A stretch of 8,241 bases of DNA from CAJXJP01 sp034111025 (GTDB lineage: Bacteria > Patescibacteriota > Gracilibacteria > BD1-5 > UBA6164). The position numbers were made by a program, and so were the translations under genes. The notes under the pieces were generated by a model. The model was not told where the DNA came from, did no database searches, and saw nothing but the letters and a program-made list of their open reading frames with translations. Shown here piece by piece: positions 1 through 7,886 of this stretch (the first letter of the stretch is position 1; every line of letters starts with the position of its first letter). The stretch covers positions 1 to 8,241 of the forward strand of contig JAWUYB010000026.1 of the NCBI GenBank assembly GCA_034111025.1, written 5' to 3'.

Positions 1-2922
1 TACATATCAATTATCAGCATGATTATTAAAAACTATACCAAAAACTTTTTCTACTTCCTCTAAATGTCTTATTTTTTCTTCATGTCAATTTTCATCTTTA
101 TCTGCTTTATATCATTCATAATTAAGATAATCTTCTCATAAATCGTCGTGCTCTTTTATTAATTCTCAAAGTATAGTTTCATATACAATATTAGTTGTAT
201 TAAATCATTTTTTTAGTGATTCTCTAACAGCATCTGTATCAAGATTTGGATTATAAGAAGAAATATTTACTTTATTATTTCAACTACTGTCTTTTGCATT
301 TGTTTTACCATATACAGCATAAATTCTATTTAAGGAATTATCAGGATCTAATAATTGTTTAATAGTTTGATTGAAAATTGCAGGATCTAAATTATTCTTT
401 TGTTTTAATTGTTTTCAGATATAAGTACTTCAAAATTCCATTTTTTCAAGCCATTTTGGTACTTGAATACCTTGGAAATCAGTTTTATTAATTATTGTAT
501 CTGATATTGTACTTTCTTCTCATTTTGTTGTTATTTTTCTTACTTTTTTTATTTCACAGTCATTAGAATCAAGTTGTCCTACTTCCCTTTTATCTGAATC
601 ACTTAATTCCACACGAAAATCAGATCAATTTGCATTGATTGTTCAATTATTTTTATATTCATCTAAAAAACTTTGCCTTCTAGATGTTATAAATTCTGTT
701 AAATTCATATTTTCTGAAACTACATTTGTATTATTATTTACATCTACTGCTGTTTCAGATGTGTTTTCTAATTCACCTTCAGTATCATCTTCTAATAATT
801 GTTCATATCAATTTTTCCATTTATCTCACAGAATTGGTAATTTATGAATCATTTCAGCATCTTTAGTTTTTCATAATATATTACATATATTTTCAATTTC
901 TGTTTCTTCTATTTCAAAATCTGGATTTTTTTCAATTTCAGAAAGTATATTATCTACCATAGATCATAATTCATCCCAATTTTCCTCATCTATATTTTCT
1001 ATTGATTTTGCAGACATATTTTCCATAAAAGTTTTCAGTCTTTTTTGTTCATCTGCTAATTCTAACTCATTAAGTTTCCTTATATTATATGGATCTAAGT
1101 TAGCTAATTCATATGGATCAATAAATTTAGTTCACTCATCAGAAAATATATCGTGCTCCGTCATTAAACTTCATTTTATATTATCCTCACTTACATCTTT
1201 TATTTTATCTGTTAATAAGTTAATGTCTTTTTTTAATAAAATTCACCTATTAGAAAAGATTTTAATAAGCAACAGTTTATCAGCTAAAGGATAGTCTCAA
1301 ATAGAAATAAATTTTATAACTTTAGATTTTATAAATTCCTTGAAACTCATATTTGAGTCCTTAAATCATTCAAATATACCAACAAATTTTCATGTTTCTA
1401 AAATCGCATCTTGTAAAAATAATCATGATTTATCTGATTCAGATATAGTTACCCTTAAACTACCACCTTTTCACAAATAACTCTCTTCTATATCTTTTAA
1501 TGACTTAATTAAATTAAATAATATTCAACATTCTTGTAATTCTTCTAAGCTTATATTTTCTATATATCATTCAGGTTCCATTAAACTACATAATGCAATA
1601 TCATAAGCTTCCTCTTCTGCTAAATATGGAACTTGCACTCATTCAAAAAGTCTGACTATTGCTCAATCAGTTTTTTCTCTATCTGGATGTTTTTCTGATT
1701 TAATATTTTTGGTTGCTATTATGGTATTACTTTTTAATTTATATTCTGTATCTCAATCTTCTTGTGGAGAATATGTTTTTGGTTTTGTAAAAAGATTTTT
1801 TACTCTCATAAGTACATCATTTGGTATCAAATCAATTTCATCAATAATTGGTATTTTTCAATTCACAAATGCTTTTAATAGCTTTCATAATTGAGTATGA
1901 ATACCCATATCTCATTTTCAATCTGGTATCAGAGTAGCTTTTGCAATAAATTCAGCTGTTGTAATACCACTATGTCATGATAATACTATTGAATTATCAT
2001 CATTAAATAATACACTATTTATTGTTTTTGCTAATTCTGTTTTACCTGTTCAAGTTGGTCAACTAAGTGATAAATTTTCTCATAATAATAATATTTCTAT
2101 TCATTCATCTACTATTATTTTTCTAGATGGTACATTTACAAATCATGTACTATCTAAATCTTTTTTATATCTTTTTAATGTATCAAATCTATATGAAGTT
2201 GCTACTTCTCTATTTTTTAATAAATTATTCAGCTTTAATTCCTCATCATTTATTAATTTTCTAATATTTTTTATAAAATGATTCTTATCTGTTTTTAATT
2301 TTTTTCATTCTAAAAATGCTTCTCTTTTAATATCTAGTATAATTTTCTTTGCTTTTTCTATTTTTGCTTCTACTATAAATACTTCTTTTAATTCCTTTTC
2401 TCAATCTTCTAATAATTCAAAACCTTCTTTTCTACCATTTAATTCTTCGTTATATAATTGTCTTACTCACTCATCACTATATAATTCTCTGATTTTATTT
2501 AATGTATCATTAATATCAAAATCTCACGATAATAAAGCATCAAAATCTAATTCAGGAACACTGAAGTTATCAATATTTTCTCAGTTTTTTGTAGATTTAA
2601 TATATTTATCTGATCAAGATTTTAAATCTTCTCTCATTTCTTTATATTCTTTTTCTTTTCCTTCAATTAATTGTTCTAATTTTGATTTTTCATCAATATT
2701 AAATTTTCTTTCTTGTCAATCAAGAATAATTGCAACGTCTTCAGATATTCAATCATTCAGTCATTCAAGTCATTTTTTTAATCTTTTTAAAGATTTAAAA
2801 TCATCTTCTAATAATTCTCTATAATTATTTTTAGAAAAGTAAAGTCATACCAAACTTGCAAGTTCAATTGATTTTTTTTGAGTTTCTTGGTTTATTTCTA
2901 TATTTTCGTTTAATTCAACCAT
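1..2922 (-). CDS. Large AAA+ (MoxR/dynein-related) ATPase, 3' end outside the window
   Basis: Reading UGA as Gly, the minus strand is open for 974 codons from the ATG at 2922 to the window edge, with no TAA or TAG. Residues about 1-270 are charged and mostly helical, coiled-coil-like in places. The AAA+ core follows: Walker A GPTGTGKTE (288-296), Walker B PIIDEIDLIP (D361, E362), sensor 1 ATKN (N406), and a candidate arginine finger R424 in AIVRLFEGVQVPYL. The tail of 500 or more residues has an acidic, Asn/Thr-rich stretch near 695-730 and matches nothing I recognise. The core most resembles MoxR/dynein-related ATPases, which remodel or activate partner proteins using ATP and are commonly encoded next to VWA proteins; one diverges from this gene. 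No membrane segment or signal peptide is visible, so it is probably cytoplasmic. The start is the first ATG of the frame. No Shine-Dalgarno sequence precedes it. The AAA+ call is firm; the subfamily and partner are inference. Confidence 0.88.
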
Positions 2923-2996
2923 TTATCATACATTAAGATATATTTAAATTAATTTTACCATATATATCTATAAAATACAAAAGATCTAGTACAAAA

Positions 2997-3025
2997 TTGA
3001 TTTATTGTATTTTTTGTAGTATAAT
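2997..3025 (+). promoter_or_regulatory. Sigma70-like promoter for the HEXXH-VWA gene
   Basis: TTGATT (2997-3002), a 17-bp spacer, then a perfect TATAAT (3020-3025). Transcription would start near 3032, giving a leader of about 37 nt before the ATG at 3069. The surroundings are extremely AT-rich, so chance matches are common, but the exact spacing and perfect -10 make this the best candidate in the intergenic region. No equally good promoter was found for the divergent ATPase gene. Confidence 0.55.
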
Positions 3026-3067
3026 ATAATTAATATAAATATATATGATCATAAAATATTATACTAC
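3016..3067. repeat. 12-bp perfect inverted repeat in the divergent intergenic region
   Basis: gtagtataatat at 3016-3027 is the exact reverse complement of atattatactac at 3056-3067, with 28 bp between the arms. The left arm contains the TATAAT of the plus-strand promoter; the right arm ends one base before the VWA gene's start codon. If transcription starts near 3032 the left arm is not in the mRNA, so a DNA operator or paired -10 elements are more likely than an RNA hairpin. The role is inference, and high AT content weakens it. Confidence 0.4.
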
Positions 3068-3068
3068 A

Positions 3069-5270
3069 ATGAATAAACTTTCTATAAATTCTCAGAACAA
3101 TAATACAGAAAAATCCTTTGAACAGTTAAGTCATTGGATATCTTTTTATTCTAAACAATCTTGAATAAGTTTTATCATTGATGAAACATTACCTGCTCCT
3201 GCTGCAGTTCCTGATAATTCTGAAGAAGAAGAACTAACAATATTGCTAAACCCAAAACTTTTAAAAGAAAAGTTTAATTTATCAAATGAAGAATTATTAT
3301 TTGTATTTTTTCATGAGATAGAACATTTAATTGAAGATGCAAAATTAAGACAAAGTACAAATTGAAAAAAAGTTGCACAAAAAAGGTTAAAAAGATTTGA
3401 AGATTCTAAACATTTAGCTAAATCTCTTCACTCTTTAGAAAATATTATTAGAGATGTTCATGTAAATAATAATATACTCAAAAAAACACCTGTTTTACAT
3501 GGTGCTAAAGATTCAAATTATAGAAATCATTTCTTTAAAGAAAAAGATTTTTTAAATATGCCAGTTGTAGATAATCAGTGAAAAGAAACAGGTGAAACAC
3601 AAGCAATGCCTAAACATTTACAATTTGCCGATACTATATTAAGAGAAGCAATGTTACCTAATGAAAAATGTAATATTGAACCTAAAATAAGACAAATAGT
3701 TGATAGAATGAAAAGAGCTAAAGTAATAGATAAATCAACTACTGGAGATTTATCTGAAAGATTAGAAATAATATGGAAATATATAGAACCTACTTATAAA
3801 AAATTATTAGAGGAAGATATAAAAGAAAATAAAAAAGATAAAAAAGATGGTAATGATGGAAAAAATAAGAAATGAGATTCTAAGCCATGAGAAAATTGAG
3901 AATGAGATAGTACTCCTTCAGAACCAAATGACGATTCAAAATGAGAATGAAAAGCTGAAAAATGAGAAGAATGAAGTTTAATGGATAAAATTAAAAAGAA
4001 AAAAAAAGAATTAACAAATTGAGATAAAAGTGAAAATGAGGGAAAAAATAAAGATAAAAATAAAGAAAAAAGTGAATGAAATGATGTATGAAAAGAAAAT
4101 AATTGAGATGAAAATAAACCTGAACCTAAAAAAGATAATACCCCTAAAAATCCTTTTGATGATCTATATGATGATAAATGATGAATTCCTCATATTTTAG
4201 AAGGGGAACTAAATAGTGATGATTTAAAAAAAGTAAAAAAGGAAATTACAAAGAAGATTAAATCTTTAAAACCAAAATCAAGAGAAAGATTAGAATTAGA
4301 AAAAAGAGCTGAAAATATGTGAGTTGATACAAGTAATTCCAAAAAGTTAGAAGAAACTGTAAAACAGTTAACGAACTATGATCGTTTTCTGGAACAACTT
4401 AAATCATTAAATGACTCTGAAACATGAAATGGAGTTATGGAAGAAATATACAATTTATTTCAAAATATAAGATCTAAGAGGTTGAAACCAAGAATTAAGT
4501 CTAAATGACCAGTTGATATTGAACATTGAGCTAGATTAGATCCAGCATCTATTGTAAGTGGTATTTGAGCTATTAAATCTTGAAATTTTAATCCATTAAT
4601 GTTTCAAAAAGATATTAAACATGAAAAAGAAAAGTTTCTTGTTTGAGATTTTGAATTAAGTATTGTAGCTGATTGAAGTTGAAGTATGGATAATAACCAG
4701 AAAAATGCACAACAAAAAATTGCTTGTTTACTTATTTTTGAAGCTTTAAAAAAGTTACATGATAAACTTGAAATGGAAAAAGCTAATTTATTAAAACCTG
4801 TTAATTTTTCTACTGACTGAGTTATGTTTGACTGAAATAGAACAAGAGAAATAAAAAAATCCTGAACAGATTTTAGTGATAAAGATAGGTTAAAAGCATA
4901 TTCTGTTTTAGATTATTGTGATTGAGGTAGTACAAATGATTATGATTGATTAGACGAGATTATAAAAGATATTGAGTCAAGACCCCAAGAATACTTAGAT
5001 AATATTAAGAGCTGAAAAACAAAAAAGATTGTGCTAGTTTTAAGTGATGGATGATCAAGTAATGAAACTAAGATGAAAGAAAAAATAGATAATTTAAGAA
5101 AATCTTGAGTATTAGTATATTGAATTGGTATTACAAACTGAGGTAGTCCTGTAGTAGATTTATTTAATTCAGGTGATAAAAAATTAGGATTCTGAAAAGT
5201 ATGTGAAAATTCTTCAGATTTAGCAAAAATATTAAAAGATTTATTATTGGAACATATACAGTGAGTATAA
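3069..5270 (+). CDS. HEXXH metallopeptidase-like plus VWA domain protein
   Basis: 733 codons then TAA, continuous only with UGA as Gly (about 38 UGA against about 15 GGN glycine codons). The N-terminal domain has HEIEH at residues 82-86 in FFHEIEHLIED, followed by ENIIRDVHVNNN (124-135). This arrangement resembles the putative metallopeptidase domain (DUF2201_N type) found fused to VWA-like domains. Residues about 248-368 form a Lys/Glu/Gly/Asp-rich low-complexity linker. A helical region follows, then a VWA domain from about 528 to the C-terminus with a full MIDAS: DGSGS (D535, S537, S539), T622 and D660 in LSDGGSS. MIDAS sites bind a divalent metal and mediate protein contacts. The gene diverges from a large AAA+ ATPase, matching the common MoxR-VWA pairing, so it is probably that ATPase's partner or adaptor. 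No signal peptide or membrane segment is seen. Whether the HEXXH site is catalytic is unknown. No Shine-Dalgarno precedes the ATG; the start follows from a good upstream promoter and the first ATG of the frame. Confidence 0.88.
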
Positions 5271-5296
5271 GAGGATACCTGAATTCTAGTCCGTAA

Positions 5297-5320
5297 CCGG
5301 ACACTTTGAGAAATTATAGG
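5297..5320. repeat. Left terminal inverted repeat of the IS30-like element
   Basis: The first 11 bases match the right end perfectly in inverted orientation. The next 13 match at most positions (G, A, A, T, A, T, A, G shared), giving an imperfect repeat of about 24 bp, a normal size for IS30 elements. Just outside, gtccg (5289-5293) pairs with cggac (5298-5302) across taac, so the junction itself is a small palindrome. Confidence 0.7.
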
Positions 5321-5376
5321 AAAATACTCTATAAAATCAATTTTTGACAGAACATTTTGCAAAAAGATATAAATAT

Positions 5377-5430
5377 AGGCAAACAACAATATACAAAAAT
5401 AACCAAAAAAGTATGTGTTTGCCTTTTTTA
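5377..5430 (+). terminator. Rho-independent terminator inside the left end of the element
   Basis: aggcaaaca (5377-5385) pairs with tgtttgcct (5416-5424), followed by a T tract. Inside the stem, atac (5391-5394) can pair with gtat (5411-5414), leaving a 16-nt A-rich loop and an asymmetric internal loop. The T run lies on the plus strand, so it would stop transcripts arriving from the HEXXH-VWA gene before they run antisense through the transposase. On the minus strand the hairpin lacks a good U tract, so termination of transposase mRNA here would be weaker. Confidence 0.65.
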
Positions 5431-5495
5431 GTGTAATTTTTCAAAATAACCAGTAAAAAGTAATGATTTAATGGCTCCAAATTCAACAAAAAATA

Positions 5496-6536
5496 TTAAT
5501 TTGGCTTGATTCCAGTTTCTTTGTAAAAGAATTCATTCGGAGATAAATAACCTAAACATTTTTTAGGTCTATTATTTATTTTTTCTTGAATAATATAAAT
5601 ATCATTTGATGTAATTTCAGTAAAGTCTGTTTTTCTAGGTAGATATTGTCGGATTAATAAATTTAAATTTTCTATGGAGCCTTTTTGGTAAGAACAATAA
5701 GGATCACAAAAATATGTTTTAATTCATAAAACTCTTAATTCAGTATGATAAACATTTTCTAATCAATTATCAAAAGTAAAAGAGTATATTTCTACTCATA
5801 ATTCTTCCATTTCATAAACTATATGTTTTTGAACAGTAATAGATGAACGTGCTGATTTATCCGCTACTAATTCAAATCTAGCTAATCTAGTTTTTCTACA
5901 AATATTAGTATTTAATACTTGTCATGTATTAGAAAATATAACACTATCTGATTCAAAATCTCAAACTCTAGATCTATCATTTATCTCTTTTTCTCTTTTA
6001 TGAATAGAAACCCTTTCTTTGATTACCTCTATTCATTTTTTACCTCTTGAATACCATTTCGTTCTTTTCTTTTTATGACGTCTTAAAAGGGCAGGTAATC
6101 TAAGTTTTTTAGATTTCTCAGAATAGATAAAATTATATATTGTTTCATGACAAACATATTTAATATATGAATCAAAATCAGGATCACTATGAAAAAGCTG
6201 TATTCTCCCACTTATCTCTTCAGGAGACCAATCTTCTTTTAATTTTTCAATTATATATTCTTTTAAAGGCTTATTAGTTTCAATTTTTAATATATTACCT
6301 TTATTAAGCTGTTTTTTTAAATGTTGATTATGAGCTAATTCACATATATATCATTGAGTTTGACTCGAAAATTTATTTATCTCATCACAAATAGTTGATT
6401 TTCAAAATCATAATATTTTGGCTATACTTCTTCTTGAGATATGTTCTTTTAACATTTTTTCTATCTTTTTTCTATCTTCAAACGTTATATTTGAATAATC
6501 TTTTTTACTTTTTTCAATTTTCTGTATATTTTTCAT
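5496..6536 (-). CDS. IS30-family transposase (DD33E)
   Basis: 346 codons plus TAA, intact, with start ATG at 6536. The N-terminal helix-turn-helix includes ISRRSIAKILGFGKSTICDE (about residues 37-56), typical of the IS30 DNA-binding region that recognises the terminal repeats. The RNase H-like catalytic core shows D197 in GDFESDSV, D256 in TFDNG and E289 in KGSIENLN. The 33-residue spacing between the last two, and the downstream RQYLPRKTDFT and INNRPKKCLGYLSPNE blocks, are standard for IS30. It cuts and joins the element's ends during transposition. Length is normal for the family. Nine of its 15 glycines are UGA, including those in the helix-turn-helix and in TFDNG, so the gene is fully adapted to a UGA-Gly host. 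No Shine-Dalgarno precedes the ATG. It looks functional. Confidence 0.93.
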
Positions 6537-6568
6537 AGGATACTTTAATAGATAATATTGCTGATACA

Positions 6569-6592
6569 ACTATTATATCATAAAGTGTCCGG
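6569..6592. repeat. Right terminal inverted repeat of the IS30-like element
   Basis: aaagtgtccgg (6582-6592) is the exact inverse of the left end, and the inner bases continue as an imperfect match to about 24 bp. The inner part overlaps the likely transposase promoter. Immediately outside is the perfect palindrome aattctagaatt (6596-6607); IS30 elements are known to favour palindromic targets. Confidence 0.7.
6572..6580 (-). promoter_or_regulatory. Extended -10 promoter for the transposase
   Basis: On the minus strand the right repeat contains TGATATAAT, a perfect TATAAT with an extended -10 TGN. No good -35 lies 17 bp upstream within or outside the element. Predicted transcription starts near 6565, about 29 nt before the ATG at 6536. 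Overlap with the terminal repeat would let a transposase bound there repress its own synthesis; that is inference. Confidence 0.5.
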
Positions 6593-6680
6593 TTTAATTC
6601 TAGAATTAATATATTATATATTTGCAATTAATTTTAAAAATATTACATTATTAAGTAATAATTTAATCTTTTTTTCAACT
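6593..6680. other. AT-rich intergenic region between the element and the zinc-ribbon gene
   Basis: 88 bp holding the palindrome aattctagaatt (6596-6607), a weak promoter-like pair (ttgcaa at 6622-6627 and tacatt at 6644-6649), and an AT-only inverted repeat attatta/taataat (6647-6662) shortly before a run of T. None is strong. No Shine-Dalgarno precedes the ATG at 6681. Confidence 0.35.
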
Positions 6681-7010
6681 ATGAATAAAAAATATGAACT
6701 TCTTACAAAATGAACAGATATAAATATAGTTTCGATGCATGATTGTAAATATTGTGGAGAAGAGTATCCATTGTATGATTTAGAAAAAGCATTGTATGAT
6801 AAGCAATGATTTATGTATTCTTATCATTGTTCTTCATGTAATTTTAAATTGCTTTATACATATTTAAATAATAAACATTTATATCATAGAAAAGACTCTC
6901 AAACATGAAATAAAATTATATCTACTTATAGTGATTGATATGACGGGAAGGTTATTGACGCAAATGCATATAAAAAATTAGTTTGAGACGATATATGATT
7001 AAAATTTTAA
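6681..7010 (+). CDS. N-terminal zinc-ribbon part of a CPR repeat protein, ended by an in-frame TAA
   Basis: 109 codons from ATG to TAA, with six UGA read as Gly. C22-x2-C25 and C50-x2-C53 form a four-cysteine zinc ribbon. The downstream LYHRKDSQTGNKIISTYS resembles a stretch I recall from a widespread CPR family of unknown function, in which a zinc ribbon leads into Cys/Asn-rich repeats; this is a recollection, not a search result. In that family the sequence after this point runs through an FFEQFxEL-like helix. Here the matching SDIFKDFIELSHVLPKPSRL lies directly after the TAA in the same frame, so this looks like the front of a single longer gene rather than a complete small protein. If translated alone, it would be a 109-residue zinc-binding protein. 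The start is the only ATG upstream of the ribbon and has no Shine-Dalgarno. Confidence 0.65.
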
Positions 7011-7166
7011 AAAGAAGTATCAAGTGATATTTTCAAAGATTTTATAGAATTATCTCATGTACTTCCGAAACCTTCTAGATTAATTTATCCACAGTTAGAA
7101 AATTGTGAATATAGTAGTCATGTAGGACGGGGAAAGAATTTTTACTTAAGTTATTGTGTTTTTACA

Positions 7167-7409
7167 AGTTGTGAAGATATATATTATTCACATTCAATAT
7201 TGGATAATTGTAAGAATATTTTTAATTCATACTCGGTATCTAAGTCAGAAAACATCTTTAATTCTTCTGTTATATGAGAAAGTTTTAATATATTTTATTC
7301 ATATAATTGTGTAAATTCTTCTAATATATTCTTCTCTCAAGATATGAATAATTGTCAAGACTGTATTTTTTCTTGTAATCAATTTAATTCTTCATATATG
7401 ATATTTAAT
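7167..7409 (+). repeat. First block of 12-residue coding repeats
   Basis: Successive [ND]-I-[FY] anchors (DIYYS, NIFNS, NIFNS, NIFYS, NIFFS, DCIFS, YMIFN) are spaced 13, 12, 12, 12, 12 and 12 residues apart. A small-polar residue (S, N or C) two residues after the aromatic is nearly constant. The regularity is in the protein, not in near-identical DNA, so the repeats are old. A parallel beta-solenoid is plausible. Confidence 0.65.
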
Positions 7410-7574
7410 ACTCAATATAGTAAAGAAGAATATCTAACACATAAAAAAGAAATATTAGAACAATTAAACAATCAAAAACAATTTGATTTTCTTGTTAATA
7501 AGTATAAAGAATTTTTAGATAAAAATTATATTTCAGAATCCGTAAATATAAATAATTGTGAATGAGTAAATTGA

Positions 7575-7886
7575 GAAAATACATTTTATTCTAAAAATAG
7601 TGTAAATGTTTTTAATTCTAACAGTTTAGAAGATTGTATTAATTGTATGTTAGCATGAGATTGATTGAATGATGATTGTAATAACGTTATTAATGCTATA
7701 GAAACATGATGAAATGTAAATAATATGATTTGAACAATCACTACTTGAATAAGTACATCAAATATTTTCTATAGTTATGCTATTGTTGAAAATTGTAGTA
7801 ATCTATATTATTGCTTTGATTTAGAAACATGTGAAGAATGTATGTTCTCTATCTGATTAAAAAATAAAAAATATTGTATTTTAAAT
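7575..7886 (+). repeat. Second, looser block of 12-13-residue coding repeats
   Basis: The anchors NCM, NVI, NMI, NIFYS, NLYYC, ECMFS and YCILN recur at about 12-13-residue steps. The block ends with LNKQYGKEEY (7881-7910), mirroring FNTQYSKEEY (7404-7433) at the end of the first block, so the two repeat-plus-helix units look like an internal duplication. Confidence 0.55.

Larger units (their letters stand above)
5297..6592 (-). mobile_element. Complete IS30-family insertion sequence, about 1.3 kb
   Basis: Bounded by ccggacacttt (5297-5307) and its exact reverse complement aaagtgtccgg (6582-6592), and carrying one intact IS30-type transposase on the minus strand. It sits between the stop of the HEXXH-VWA gene (5270) and the start of the zinc-ribbon gene (6681), so neither coding frame is disrupted, although the latter gene's upstream region may have been separated from older signals. 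Exact ends are uncertain: no clean target duplication abuts the repeats. The sequence aattctag occurs on both sides, 7 bp outside the left repeat (5282-5289) and 3 bp outside the right one (6596-6603). Confidence 0.8.

Noticed and set aside
635..847. 70-codon plus-strand open frame
   Set aside because: It is antisense to the continuous ATPase gene and has a Ser/Phe-rich composition typical of a shadow frame.
1709..1894. 61-codon plus-strand open frame
   Set aside because: It is antisense to the Walker B and sensor 1 region of the ATPase; a shadow frame.
3606..3875. A separate 89-residue gene starting at the ATG at 3606
   Set aside because: It is only the stretch between UGA codons of the HEXXH-VWA gene, in the same frame; it disappears as a unit once UGA is read as Gly.
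3809..4160. Short DNA repeats or a CRISPR-like array in the A-rich linker region
   Set aside because: The apparent repetition comes from Lys/Glu/Asn/Gly codons; there are no equal-length repeats separated by spacers.
4940..5389. 149-codon minus-strand open frame opposite the VWA domain
   Set aside because: It lies antisense to the MIDAS-bearing end of the HEXXH-VWA gene, extends through the left IS end, and shows no recognisable domain; the plus-strand frame has clear conserved motifs.
5282..6603. aattctag on both flanks as an 8-bp target duplication
   Set aside because: The copies are 7 bp and 3 bp away from the inverted repeats, so accepting them would need unequal tips beyond the symmetric ends; kept only as an open question.
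6647..6676. Possible terminator (AT-only inverted repeat, then T run) before the gene at 6681
   Set aside because: The stem has no G-C pairs and almost no loop, so it would be too unstable to terminate; AT-rich background explains it.
7344..7565. A separate 73-residue gene starting at the ATG at 7344
   Set aside because: Same frame as the zinc-ribbon repeat protein; it starts inside a repeat unit and its end is a UGA glycine codon.
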